The notes beneath the pieces are model-generated. The model was not told the origin of the DNA, ran no database searches, and worked only from the letters and a program-made list of their open reading frames with translations. From positions 1-64,000 of the forward strand of contig JAFLKN010000004.1 of assembly GCA_019163175.1 (NCBI GenBank): a DNA stretch of 64,000 nt, given 5' to 3'. Each line of letters opens with the position of its first letter. The first letter of the stretch is position 1. Source of the stretch: Prolixibacteraceae bacterium. GTDB lineage: Bacteria; Bacteroidota; Bacteroidia; Bacteroidales; Prolixibacteraceae. The position numbers and the translations under genes were made by a program. This document shows, piece by piece, positions 29,829 through 38,716 of this stretch.

Positions 29829-30653
29829 ATGATCGAAATTTGTGCATTGGCTTCGGGCAGTAATGGGAATTGCTATTATATAGGCAATGAACGCGATGCG
29901 GTGTTGGTCGACGCGGGAGTTTCAGCCAAACAAATCCTTATGCGGATGAGTGATGCCGGGTTGGATGCTTCGAAAATCAGAGGAGTTTTTATTAGCCACG
30001 AGCATACCGACCATGTTAGCGGAGTTCGTGTTCTGGTTAAACGTTTGGGTGTAAAGGCATGGTTTAGTCAGGGTACTTTCGATGCTCTTCGAGAAACCGA
30101 ACGACCTGAACAATTCGGATTTTTTAAGCCCGGAAAATCCATGCAACTCGGTTCATTTATAATTCACCCTTTTCTCAAAAATCATGATGCCGCAGAACCT
30201 TGTTCATTTCGGATTGAGCACGACGGCTGGCACATTGGAGTATTTACCGACATTGGCGAAGCCTGCGATCAGGTCAGGCAACATTTGCGGAAATGTCACG
30301 CTTTGTTTCTCGAAACCAATTACGACGAAAAAATGCTTTGGGAAGGTTCATACCCTTACCTGCTTAAACGAAGAGTGGCTTCTTCTCATGGGCATTTATC
30401 CAACGATCAGGCTTTTGAATTAATTCGTGAGCACGCTGGTCCTGAATTGGTGCATGTATTTTTGAGTCACTTGTCAGGCGAAAATAACCGGCCAGAATTG
30501 GCAGCTGAGCGGTTTGTTACTTTGACTGAGCGGTTTGAGGTGAAACTCACTTCTCGTCATACATTCAGTGAGTTGTGCCGGTTGAGAAAATCCCTGGATA
30601 ATAGGCAAAAGAAAAGCCCTGCAAATATGCAGAGCTTCGTCTTTAAATCTTAA
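29829..30653 (+). CDS. MBL-fold metallo-hydrolase (YycJ/WalJ-like)
   Basis: 274 residues with the metallo-beta-lactamase metal motif SHEHTDHVSG (about 57-66), GSNGNCYYIGN near the start and FLETNYDEKML, all characteristic of the YycJ/WalJ nuclease-like branch. Firmicute homologues are reported 5'-3' exonuclease-like proteins; here the activity is inferred. The tail of about 20 residues is basic (RKSLDNRQKKSP) and its coding sequence overlaps a terminator hairpin. Confidence 0.85.
   Translation: MIEICALASGSNGNCYYIGNERDAVLVDAGVSAKQILMRMSDAGLDASKIRGVFISHEHTDHVSGVRVLVKRLGVKAWFSQGTFDALRETERPEQFGFFKPGKSMQLGSFIIHPFLKNHDAAEPCSFRIEHDGWHIGVFTDIGEACDQVRQHLRKCHALFLETNYDEKMLWEGSYPYLLKRRVASSHGHLSNDQAFELIREHAGPELVHVFLSHLSGENNRPELAAERFVTLTERFEVKLTSRHTFSELCRLRKSLDNRQKKSPANMQSFVFKS
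30614..30637 (+). terminator. Terminator hairpin overlapping the end of the MBL gene
   Basis: AAGCcCTGCA / TGCAGaGCTT with one mismatch and a 4-base loop, then TCGTCTTT. It is inside the last codons of the MBL hydrolase gene, so the 3' end of the coding region probably doubles as the terminator. Confidence 0.55.
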
Positions 30654-30667
30654 AAATATTAGACTAC

Positions 30668-30859
30668 TTATGCTAGTTTAACATTTACTGCGTTTAATCC
30701 TTTTCTTCCTTCTTGAAGTTCGTAAGTTACTTCATCGTCTTCTCTGATTTGGTCAACCAAACCTGAAACGTGAACGAAGTATTCTTTATCAGATTCACTG
30801 TCTTTAATAAAACCGAATCCTTTAGATTCGTTGAAAAATTTAACTTTACCTGTTTTCAT
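30668..30859 (-). CDS. Cold-shock protein, CspA family
   Basis: 63-residue single OB-fold nucleic-acid-binding protein. RNP1 is KGFGFIKD and RNP2 is YFVHVSGL, with the usual start KTGKVKFFNESKGF. It acts as an RNA chaperone or antiterminator. The linker LVDQIREDDEVTYELQEGRKG is a common Bacteroidota variant. The gene stands alone, convergent with the MBL gene. Confidence 0.95.
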   Translation of the reverse strand: MKTGKVKFFNESKGFGFIKDSESDKEYFVHVSGLVDQIREDDEVTYELQEGRKGLNAVNVKLA

Positions 30860-30890
30860 AATAATTAATAAAAAAATTGAAATATTGTTG

Positions 30891-30898
30891 CAAATATA
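30891..30898 (-). promoter_or_regulatory. Putative -7 box of the cold-shock gene
   Basis: Reads TATATTTG on the minus strand, an exact TAnnTTTG match 31 bases before the start codon. This implies a short leader of about 25 bases, unlike the long leader of E. coli cspA. Confidence 0.55.
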
Positions 30899-31245
30899 GT
30901 CAAATTAGAATGCAAACATTAAACGGTGTTAAAAAAATGCTGATTTTGAATAAAATAAATACTTCGACCCTACGTTATGTGCCCGCGAACAAAGCATAAA
31001 ATGCTTCTCAACCTGAGGTCGTGAGTGAAAACAGCAAAAGCTCAACTGCGCAAAATAAAGGCTAAAGTCTTCCTTATTCCTAATTTTCCGTCGTTCATTC
31101 ATCCGGCAAGTCTCCTCTTTCAGTAAATTATTTTCGTGACTTTTAGCAATTTTTATCCCGATTAGCAGATCATTGTATCAGACCTTTTTTTTATTTTTTA
31201 GCTTGATTTGATGCCGGATAAACTGGTTGATCGATAGGTAAAAAG
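30899..31245. other. Intergenic region, no gene seen
   Basis: About 350 bases between the cold-shock promoter and the lysC terminator. There is no ORF of credible composition and no strong hairpin. A short stretch around 30970-30990 (CTACGTTATGTGCCC) looks like relic sequence, but I cannot assign it. Confidence 0.5.
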
Positions 31246-31283
31246 AAAAGCTTCCGGCCACAAGAAGTAATCGGAAGCTTTTT
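31246..31283 (-). terminator. Rho-independent terminator of lysC
   Basis: An 11-bp perfect stem (AAAAGCTTCCG and its complement) with a 15-base loop, 20 bases past the lysC stop. On the minus strand T-rich sequence follows. Confidence 0.82.
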
Positions 31284-31302
31284 ATAGAGCCGAAGCTTTA
31301 TT

Positions 31303-32619
31303 TTATGAGTTAAGCAGGTTGTTGCTCAGTGCCTGAAGTGTTTGCTTTTTGAGTTCAGTTTTTACAAGTACAGAAATGTTGTGACGGCTTCCTCCGTATG
31401 AAATCATCCGGATTGGAATTTCCTTGAGTGCTGTAAATACATTGGCAGCAAAACCAGTTTCTTCGGCAATCAGGTCGCCAACAATACAGGCAATCGTCAA
31501 ATCGTAATCCACTTCCACTTCGCCGTATTCTTTCAGTTCCGAAACAATTTCATTCAGATGTTTGGTATTGTCTATGGTGAGCGAAACTGCAACTTCCGAA
31601 GTCGAAATCATGTCGATAGGAGTTTTGAAAAACTCGAAGATTTCGAAAATATTTTTCAGGAAACCGTAGGCGTTTAACATGCGGTACGAGCGGATTTTAA
31701 TAGCTGTAATGCCATCTTTTGCGGCAACTGCTTTAATTCCGTGACTGCTCGATTCAGCTGTAATCAGGGTTCCGGCATCGCTGGGGTTCATGGTGTTTTT
31801 CAAACGAACCGGTATGTTTTGCAGTTTAGCCGGAAGTACGGTTTGCGGATGAAGAATTTTTGCACCGAAATAGGCCAGCTCTGCAGCTTCGTCGAACGAA
31901 AGCTGATCGATCTTTTTAGTGTTTTCTACAAAGCGCGGGTCGTTGTTGTGGAACCCATCAATGTCGGTCCAGATTTCTACTTCTTCCGAATCAATGGCAG
32001 CGCCGATCAATGTGGCAGTATAATCGCTTCCTCCGCGTTGAAGATTGTCAATGTTTTCATCAGCATTGCGGCAAATAAATCCCTGAGTGATGTAGTAATC
32101 TGCTGATTCTGTTTGCTTCAGGATTTTTGCAATGTTCTCGCGGATGAAATACGAGTCAGCCGCTTTGTCGCTATCGATTTTCATAAAGTCGAGAGCCGGA
32201 AGATAAACCGTTTTGTATCCGTTTTCGAGCATCAGTTCGGCAAAAAGTGCTGTCGAAAGCAATTCTCCCTGGGCGACAATGGTATTTTCGCCAACTTCGT
32301 TAAATTCTCCGGAGGTAAATGATTTTATAGTCTGGAAGATGTCGGAAACGATAGTTTTACCCTTTTCCTTCTTCTCCCCGGTGGTGTATAAATCGTTAAC
32401 TACTTTGTAGTACTTCTGTTCCAATTGACTGATGACTTGCCTGGCCGAGTCCTTGTTCTTTTTCTGAAGGTAGTTGGCAATTTCAACCAGTGAGTTTGTC
32501 GTGCCCGACATGGCCGACAAAACAACTAATTTTTGATTTCCATCGGTAATCAGCTGCATCACAGCGCGCATATTCTCTACCGATCCTACGGAGGTGCCTC
32601 CAAATTTTAATACTTTCAC
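31303..32619 (-). CDS. lysC: Aspartate kinase (monofunctional)
   Basis: First step of the lysine, threonine and methionine pathways: phosphorylation of L-aspartate. 438 residues: kinase domain with KFGGTSVGSVENM at the N-terminus and the FNEVGENTIVAQGE and RGGSDYTATLIGAAI blocks, then two ACT domains (about 305-438) for allosteric control. No homoserine dehydrogenase domain is fused. The start codon is GTG, inside an 11-bp inverted repeat with the leader. Confidence 0.95.
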   Translation of the reverse strand: MKVLKFGGTSVGSVENMRAVMQLITDGNQKLVVLSAMSGTTNSLVEIANYLQKKNKDSARQVISQLEQKYYKVVNDLYTTGEKKEKGKTIVSDIFQTIKSFTSGEFNEVGENTIVAQGELLSTALFAELMLENGYKTVYLPALDFMKIDSDKAADSYFIRENIAKILKQTESADYYITQGFICRNADENIDNLQRGGSDYTATLIGAAIDSEEVEIWTDIDGFHNNDPRFVENTKKIDQLSFDEAAELAYFGAKILHPQTVLPAKLQNIPVRLKNTMNPSDAGTLITAESSSHGIKAVAAKDGITAIKIRSYRMLNAYGFLKNIFEIFEFFKTPIDMISTSEVAVSLTIDNTKHLNEIVSELKEYGEVEVDYDLTIACIVGDLIAEETGFAANVFTALKEIPIRMISYGGSRHNISVLVKTELKKQTLQALSNNLLNS

Positions 32620-32668
32620 GAGAAAATATTTAAGTTATTAAATTGATTATCTGTGTGTTCTCGTGAAA
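32614..32668 (-). promoter_or_regulatory. Inverted repeat burying the lysC start codon
   Basis: In the mRNA sense, TTTCACGAGAA (32668-32658) pairs perfectly with TTCTCGTGAAA (32624-32614), with 33 bases between. The GTG start (32619-32617) lies in the middle of the 3' arm, so folding would block initiation. A 7-codon ORF (MKFREYK, 32738-32715) lies upstream in the leader. No known riboswitch consensus was recognised. Confidence 0.5.
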
Positions 32669-32983
32669 CCCCACGCAATGAGGCTCGCACTTCCCACTTT
32701 ATACTTTATTGTTTTTACTTATACTCCCTGAATTTCATCCGACGAATGTTTGTATCGCAACGAAAACTCTTTAAATAAAAGGAGTTAAATGAAATTTTAT
32801 AAGTGTGGCAAAGATGTGATTTTTTTTTGAAATCGTTGACTCGATTTACGATTTAGAAGTAAAAATTGGATTTTATTTAAGAATTCGTCTTTTTTGTGGG
32901 CTGAATAGGGTGAATTCCTTTCAGATTATAAGTTGAGCTGGTTTTGGAGATGTCCGGCTTTGCTGTCCATAACGGCATAAAAC

Positions 32984-33025
32984 AACGAAGCACAGGATTG
33001 AATAGAGATCACCCTGTGCTTCGTT
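32984..33025 (-). terminator. Terminator after the GH3 gene
   Basis: A perfect 13-bp stem (AACGAAGCACAGG and its complement) with a 16-base loop, 18 bases past the GH3 stop, followed on the minus strand by GTTTTAT. Confidence 0.78.
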
Positions 33026-33042
33026 CTTCTGAAACTGGTCGT

Positions 33043-35256
33043 TTATTTAACCTGAACCGGCAGTGTAAATTTCACATCACCTGCGGAGGTGGCCAGATTC
33101 AGCACAAATTCGCCCGAATCTACTTTCCAGTTGCTTGTTTTTTCATCCCAGTAGGCCATATCTTCTACTTTTACCGGAATCGTTAGGGTTTGTTGCTCAC
33201 CGGCTTTCAGGAATACCTTTTTAAAGCCTTTCAGCTCTTTTGTCGGACGCAAAACCGGTGCATTTTTCTGGGTCACATAAACCTGTGCAATTTCTGCTCC
33301 TGCAAGTTTTCCGGTATTCTGAACAGTAAAGTTCAGTTTTACGACTTCATTCTTTTCGTAGGTTTTTTTATCGGTTTGTGGCGCCGAAATTGTAAAATTG
33401 GTATAGCTCAGTCCGTAGCCGAAAGCAAATAATGGCATGATCTTTTTGGTGTCGTGCCAGCGGTAACCCACCAGAATGTCGTCTTTATAAACTTCGCGGA
33501 TGCTGTCGCCCGGATAGCAAAGCTTGTCGAAGGAGTGGGCGCTGTTATCGCTGAGTTTGACAGGGAAAGTAAACGGAAGTTTTCCGGAGGGGTTTACATC
33601 GCCTGAAAGTACCGATGCGATGGCATTTCCTGCTTCAGAACCCAGATACCAGGCCTGAACCAAGGCCTGCACGCGGTCAATCCAGGGCATAGCAACTGCA
33701 TTGCCGGTAATTAGAACTACCACCACATTTTTATTCACCTTCAGAATTTCGTTGAGTAGCTGATCCTGGCCAAACGGAAGATTGTACGACAAGCGATCAC
33801 CGCCTTCACAATCCTGATTGTGATTTTTATTCAGGCCGCCAACGAAAATAACCACATCGGCAGCACCCGCCACTTTTACAGCCTCGGTGCGCACTGAGTC
33901 GGCATTGAGTTTCGACGGAATGGCTCTTCCATAAGCTGGTGGACCTGATGCATAACCCATGGCATAGTTAATTTTACTGCCGTATTTGGTTTGTAATCCT
34001 TTCAGAGGCGAGATTTCCAGATGCGGTTTCAGATTCGAACTTCCGCCGCCGGCTGACATTTTGCGTGTGGCATTTTCTCCGATCACCGCTATCTTTTGGT
34101 ATTTTGACGCATCAAGTGGCAATAAATTCCCGGTATTTTTCAGCAGAACAATTCCTTCTTCGGCTACTTTTCGGGCTACCTTTGCGTGTTCAGGAGAGGC
34201 AAAGCTACCGATTGGGCGTTTCGAATTCATGGCTGTGCGGAAAATCATACGAAGTATCCGGCTGGCTTTGTCGTTCACTACACTTTCCGGAACAGTTCCT
34301 TTTTTTAACTCATCCAGAAAAGGAAGTGCCAGATAATAATTGTCGTACGCATTTTTTACTGATCGTGTCATGCCGTCGGTACCTGTTCCCATTTCAATGT
34401 CAAGGCCATTCAGTGCGGCCTGCATGGTGTTGTGGGCTCCGCCCCAGTCGGTAATTACCGTGCCATCAAAGCGCCATTCCTGTTTCAGAATTTTGTTCAG
34501 GAGTATATCGTTATGACAGCAATGTTCACCCCGAAATTGATTGTATGAACCCATTACCGACCAGACTTTGGCCTCGGTAACTGCTGCTTTAAACGCCGGA
34601 AGGTAGATTTCGCGCAGGGCACGGTCGCTCAGTTCTACGTTAATATGTCCGCGCCAGATTTCCTGGTTGTTGAGGGCGTAATGTTTTACGCAGGCAGCAA
34701 CTCCGTTTTTTTGAACTTCCACAATGTACGGAACCACCATGCGCGAGGCCAAATAAGGGTCTTCGCCCATGTATTCAAAGTTACGTCCGTTCATCGGGGT
34801 GCGGTAAATATTGACACCCGGCCCGAGTAAAACTGATTTGTTGCGGTAGCGGGCTTCTTCGCCAACAGCCTTGCCGTAGATAGCCGACATTTCAGGATTC
34901 CATGTGGCGGCCAGGCAGGTCAGTGCCGGAAATGCTGTACAGGAGTCGTTGGTCCATTTAGCCTCGTTCCAACTGTCCCACAAAATTTCTTCGCGTACCC
35001 CGTGAGGTCCATCGCTCATCCAGACTTCGGGTATTCCCAGGCGAGGTACCCCCTTGCTGCTGAATTTCGACTGGGCATGGCAAAGCGCCACTTTCTCTTC
35101 GAGCGTCATTAGCGAAAGAGCATTTTTTACACGTTCTTCCAGCGGATGATTCTCATCCATATAGAATGGCTTTACAGGCTGAGCATGAAGTACAAGCGTT
35201 CCGGTCAAAAGAAGGACTGGAAAAAGCATGAGCATACGATAAATTCGTTGATACAT
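33043..35256 (-). CDS. Beta-glucosidase-like glycoside hydrolase family 3
   Basis: 737 residues: signal peptide (1 to about 25, ending LVLHAQ), GH3 N-terminal barrel (about 40-340) with nucleophile D270 in TVITDWGG, GH3 C-terminal alpha/beta domain (about 380-600), and a C-terminal fibronectin-III-like domain (about 640-737). Likely a periplasmic enzyme releasing beta-linked glucose (or xylose) from oligosaccharides. No SusC/SusD genes or transporter are adjacent, so this is not an obvious polysaccharide utilisation locus. Confidence 0.92.
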   Translation of the reverse strand: MYQRIYRMLMLFPVLLLTGTLVLHAQPVKPFYMDENHPLEERVKNALSLMTLEEKVALCHAQSKFSSKGVPRLGIPEVWMSDGPHGVREEILWDSWNEAKWTNDSCTAFPALTCLAATWNPEMSAIYGKAVGEEARYRNKSVLLGPGVNIYRTPMNGRNFEYMGEDPYLASRMVVPYIVEVQKNGVAACVKHYALNNQEIWRGHINVELSDRALREIYLPAFKAAVTEAKVWSVMGSYNQFRGEHCCHNDILLNKILKQEWRFDGTVITDWGGAHNTMQAALNGLDIEMGTGTDGMTRSVKNAYDNYYLALPFLDELKKGTVPESVVNDKASRILRMIFRTAMNSKRPIGSFASPEHAKVARKVAEEGIVLLKNTGNLLPLDASKYQKIAVIGENATRKMSAGGGSSNLKPHLEISPLKGLQTKYGSKINYAMGYASGPPAYGRAIPSKLNADSVRTEAVKVAGAADVVIFVGGLNKNHNQDCEGGDRLSYNLPFGQDQLLNEILKVNKNVVVVLITGNAVAMPWIDRVQALVQAWYLGSEAGNAIASVLSGDVNPSGKLPFTFPVKLSDNSAHSFDKLCYPGDSIREVYKDDILVGYRWHDTKKIMPLFAFGYGLSYTNFTISAPQTDKKTYEKNEVVKLNFTVQNTGKLAGAEIAQVYVTQKNAPVLRPTKELKGFKKVFLKAGEQQTLTIPVKVEDMAYWDEKTSNWKVDSGEFVLNLATSAGDVKFTLPVQVK

Positions 35257-35349
35257 ATTGGGTTCTTTTTAATTCAAAAAAAATCGAAAAATTCCATAGG
35301 TGCTGACTATACTGAATGTGTTTCGGAGTCACCGGTTCTTTCGAAAATG

Positions 35350-35381
35350 CAAATGTATTTGTTAATTGACTGGCTGTTCAA
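35350..35381 (-). promoter_or_regulatory. Putative promoter of the GH3 gene
   Basis: On the minus strand TTG (35381-35379) is followed after 21 bases by TACATTTG (35357-35350), a TAnnTTTG match. It would give a leader of nearly 90 bases. Confidence 0.4.
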
Positions 35382-35920
35382 GCCGTGCCGAATTCGTGCT
35401 ATTAATGGGCTTTTTGTGATACTGAAATGAAGGAAATGGAAAATAATTAGAATAAGAATCTTGTCCAGATAAGGGATTGGAGGTAGGATGACAGAATTAT
35501 TAAAAAGTTAATGTGAATAGATATTTTGCAGTCTAATTTAGATTTTTATAATAGCTTCATTTTTGGCTATAATTTTTAAGTGGCATATTATCAGTATTTT
35601 AAGCTTTTTTGGTTAAGGGTTTTGTTAATAAGTCAACTGTTTTTTGTTTATAAGTTTTTATGCGAAAGCTTGATTCGTATTAAAAGCGAGCTAGTTTTGG
35701 TATGCAAATCGTTTATAGACAAAGGTTTAGTTTTAGGTTCGTATTATTGCACATAAAGTCCGGAAGATTTCTTCCGAATTTTAGTACAATTAGAATTTGG
35801 TTAACATACCTTTTAAGTAAACGATTTAAGTGCTTCGGCTTTAAAGGAGATAGAACGTTGTGGAGGTAGATTAAAAGCAAGGGCAGAAAAATAGTATGAA
35901 ATTGATTTAACTCAATAGAT
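35382..35920. other. A/T-rich intergenic region, no gene seen
   Basis: About 540 bases upstream of the small secreted protein. It is strongly A/T-rich with a short hairpin at 35761-35776 (CGGAAG/CTTCCG). The minus-strand frame 35713-35997 is not credible: it lacks a family match and overlaps the real gene. Confidence 0.5.
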
Positions 35921-36286
35921 ATGAAAATTCTTTTCAGCTTGCTCATTTGTTTATGTTTTTTGTCGTTTCGTCCATCTACCGGAAAGACTGAAAGCACGAT
36001 AAGACAAGGTTTCTATATTCACGTTCAAGATCATACTGATCGTACCTTTCATAAATTTATCGTTGAGTCAAAAGATTCGGTCGATAATATTTTTGAAAGA
36101 TTTTTTGACGCTGAACTTGATTTGGGTGAAGTTGACCGCCCGATTACAATTTTCAACGGAAAGCGTGATTTTTATATCGCACGGGTTACAGTTTTTGAAA
36201 CTCCGGATGGAAAGAAGAAGTTCAAAAACCTGAAATACTCGAGTGTGTATGTAAAACGTGCGAAGCTAAAACCCGTTACGCTCTAA
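35921..36286 (+). CDS. Small secreted hypothetical protein
   Basis: 121 residues with a signal peptide (MKILFSLLICLCFLSFRPST, cleavage near residue 20). The mature part (about 100 residues) alternates charged and aromatic residues and looks like one small alpha/beta domain; it ends VYVKRAKLKPVTL. I do not recognise the family. Coding use and a clean signal peptide make it a real gene. It stands alone. Confidence 0.65.
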   Translation: MKILFSLLICLCFLSFRPSTGKTESTIRQGFYIHVQDHTDRTFHKFIVESKDSVDNIFERFFDAELDLGEVDRPITIFNGKRDFYIARVTVFETPDGKKKFKNLKYSSVYVKRAKLKPVTL

Positions 36287-36420
36287 TAACCTGGTCGTAT
36301 TGTGGGCTTGTTTAATTGATTGAATGCTTTTCAATCCGAGGTTCTTGTCGTATTTCTGCACGTAAACAGATTTATCCAGAAGGGATAAACGGTTTGTAGC
36401 TATGATGCGCTACAGCATTC

Positions 36421-37584
36421 TTACCAAACCAGCGTTCGGGAATCTTCGGTTACAATTTCTTCTTTTTTTACCGGCAGCGAAAAGAATACCTGAGTTCCTA
36501 CTCCCGGAGTACTTTCTATCCAGATTTTACCACCACTTTTTTCAATAAAATCCTTGCACAGCTTCAGCCCAAGTCCGTTACCGCTTTCTTTGTTGAGGCC
36601 AACTGTAGAGTAGTAAACATTCGGGTCCAGAATTTTGTCGATCACATCCTGAGGTATTCCCTGACCGGTATCTGAAACGCTCACAACAATAGTCTGATCT
36701 TCGATAACCGAATTAAAGGAGATGGTTCCGTTGGTAGCGGTAAATTTTATGGCATTCGAAAACAGGTTTCTGATCACCGTTTTGATCATGTTGAGATCGG
36801 CGAAAATTACATGCTCGGGGTCGATGTTAATGTTGAGCTTTATGTTTTTGCTGTTTAAACCGGCCTGATAAAGGTTAACGATACTCACTACAGCCTCTTT
36901 CAGTTTTAGGTTTTCAGGGATATTGGCCAGTGTACCACTTTCGGCCGATGCCCAACTCAGTAGGTTTTCGAGCAGCGAAAAAACTTCGTCGGTGGTGCGG
37001 AGCAAATCCGCAACAGTTTTTTTGTACTGGTCGCCTTTAGTGGGGTCGATAATACCCTTCGACATAAATTCGAGCACCATTTTTACATTGCCAATTGGGC
37101 TGCGTAAATCGTGACCAATAATCGAAAACAGGCGGTCTTTCACCTTGTTCAAATCCTTCAGCGTTTGGGTAGTTGCCAGCAGGCTGTCGCGCGTGAGCTT
37201 CAGTTCAAAATGAGTTTTGATCCGGAGCATGATTTCTTCTTTGCGAAAAGGCTTGGTAACGTAATCAACTCCTCCGGCTTCGAAACCATTGATGATAAAT
37301 TCAATTTCGTCGGCGGCAGTGATAAACAGCACCGGAATATCCTTGAAATAATCGTCTTCTTTCAATATACGGCAAACCTCAAACCCGCTCATGTCGGGCA
37401 TTACCACGTCAAGCAAAATCATGTCGGGGCGGTATTCGCGGGCCATTTCAATAGCCATTTTTCCACAGTCGGCATAATAAACCTGATATTCCTGGTATTT
37501 GAACATGCTTCGCATTACCATCAGGTTCATTTGGTTATCATCAACGGCCAGAATGGATAGCTTGTCAGTTTTTGGTTCGCTCAT
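36421..37584 (-). CDS. Response regulator-histidine kinase hybrid (REC-HisKA-HATPase)
   Basis: 387 residues in the order receiver then kinase. The REC domain (about 10-127) has acidic DD at 15-16, phospho-acceptor D59 in LLDVVMPDMSGF, T89 in FITAAD and K111 in VTKPF. A short coiled coil leads to the HisKA H-box IGHDLRSPIG with H158. The HATPase_c domain has NLFSNAIKFTA (N), DTGQGIP (G1) and GNGLGLKLC (G2). There is no membrane segment and no output domain, so it is a soluble kinase probably controlled through its own receiver. Confidence 0.92.
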   Translation of the reverse strand: MSEPKTDKLSILAVDDNQMNLMVMRSMFKYQEYQVYYADCGKMAIEMAREYRPDMILLDVVMPDMSGFEVCRILKEDDYFKDIPVLFITAADEIEFIINGFEAGGVDYVTKPFRKEEIMLRIKTHFELKLTRDSLLATTQTLKDLNKVKDRLFSIIGHDLRSPIGNVKMVLEFMSKGIIDPTKGDQYKKTVADLLRTTDEVFSLLENLLSWASAESGTLANIPENLKLKEAVVSIVNLYQAGLNSKNIKLNINIDPEHVIFADLNMIKTVIRNLFSNAIKFTATNGTISFNSVIEDQTIVVSVSDTGQGIPQDVIDKILDPNVYYSTVGLNKESGNGLGLKLCKDFIEKSGGKIWIESTPGVGTQVFFSLPVKKEEIVTEDSRTLVW

Positions 37585-37946
37585 TTTGCATTATATTAAT
37601 ATTCCTTAAAACCTATAATGAGTAAGGAAAATAAATTCAAAAAGTATTCTTTTTGGTGTAGTAAAGAAACTGAAAAAATCAATAGGTATAAATATTTGTA
37701 TCTGTCGGATAGCATAATTTAACACAAAAAAACAACAAATATTTCGTGTGCAATTGAACTGACCGGTTGACGGATTTTGCTTTCCTGCTGGAAGTTCTCG
37801 CGCTTTTGCGGCCTCCTGAATGCAAAGCCGCTGAAGTTTAGGCTGTCTCCAATTCGTGTGCATGTAAAAAGTTGGAATAATTTGTTGACCGAACTGAACT
37901 TTTTCTATCTTCGCACCTTTATATTGATATATGTAGATTAATAGAT
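37585..37946. other. Intergenic region between divergent genes
   Basis: About 360 bases separating the histidine kinase and the rhodanese gene. It contains the promoter of the latter and a 10-base direct repeat (TTCGTGTGCA near 37745 and 37854). No gene seen; the minus-strand frame 37606-38007 overlaps the real gene and has no support. Confidence 0.5.
37881..37913 (+). promoter_or_regulatory. Putative promoter of the rhodanese-thioredoxin gene
   Basis: TTTGTTG (37881-37887) is followed after 18 bases by TATCTTCG (37906-37913), one base off TAnnTTTG. The start codon is 33 bases further on. Confidence 0.45.
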
Positions 37947-38663
37947 ATGAAAAATTTGATTTTGATTTCGATTCTTTTGGTTGCGGTATGGAGTGAAGTA
38001 AATGCACAGGCTTTGCAGAACGTCGACGCCCTAAAGTTTAAAGAGTTAATCGGCAAAGAAGACGCCATTTTGCTCGATGTACGCACGCCCGGCGAATATT
38101 CGCGCGGACACATTGCCGGATCGACTTCCATTGATATTTCGGACCCTGCTTTTGTGTCGCGGATAAATTTGCTGCAAAAAGATAAAACCATTTTAATTTA
38201 CTGTTTGAGCGGTAGCCGAAGTGAGGTTGCAGCCAATTACATGGTTAAAAACGGGTTTAAAAAAATATACAATCTGAGAGCTCCGGCATTGATGGAATGG
38301 AACCAGCGGGGTTTTGCCCTTGAACAAAGCAGCCAGATGGTTGCCAGCACAGCCACCAAATATACAGGCCAAAGTTTCGACAAGCTGCTGAAAGACAACA
38401 AAGTTGTTCTGGTCGATTTTCATGCGGTGTGGTGTGCACCCTGCAAGGCGATGAATCCGGTGCTAGACAAGGTTTCGACCAATTTTAAAGGAAAAGCACG
38501 GGTTGAAAAAGTAGATGTTGAAGCCAATAAAGAAATTGCTGCAGCCTACCAGGTGCAGTCGGTGCCCGGATTCCTGATTTTTAAAGATGGCAAAAAAGTA
38601 TGGAGCCACAACGGAACCATCAGCTACGACGAACTGACCCTTGCCTTGAAGAAATTTTTGTAA
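37947..38663 (+). CDS. Periplasmic rhodanese-thioredoxin fusion
   Basis: 238 residues: signal peptide (1 to about 20, ending SEVNAQ), a rhodanese domain (about 22-125) with active-site C86 in IYCLSGSRSE, and a thioredoxin domain (about 135-238) with WCAPCK (C163 and C166) and the cis-Pro region SVPGFLIFKDGK. Predicted to be a periplasmic protein joining sulfur transfer (persulfide on C86) with thiol-disulfide exchange. The substrate is unknown. It stands alone, convergent with the helicase gene. Confidence 0.92.
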   Translation: MKNLILISILLVAVWSEVNAQALQNVDALKFKELIGKEDAILLDVRTPGEYSRGHIAGSTSIDISDPAFVSRINLLQKDKTILIYCLSGSRSEVAANYMVKNGFKKIYNLRAPALMEWNQRGFALEQSSQMVASTATKYTGQSFDKLLKDNKVVLVDFHAVWCAPCKAMNPVLDKVSTNFKGKARVEKVDVEANKEIAAAYQVQSVPGFLIFKDGKKVWSHNGTISYDELTLALKKFL

Positions 38664-38716
38664 CCTCCTGTATTAGGAAACATTTCAATCAAAGAGATAC
38701 AAAATTTAGGAAGCCT

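Noticed and set aside
32620-32740. Lysine riboswitch in the lysC leader
   Set aside because: The leader is too short and lacks the conserved loops of that riboswitch; only the inverted repeat over the start codon is supported.
37606-38007. Minus-strand frame of 133 codons upstream of the kinase gene
   Set aside because: It overlaps the promoter and signal peptide of the rhodanese gene, has no family match, and has an unlikely composition.
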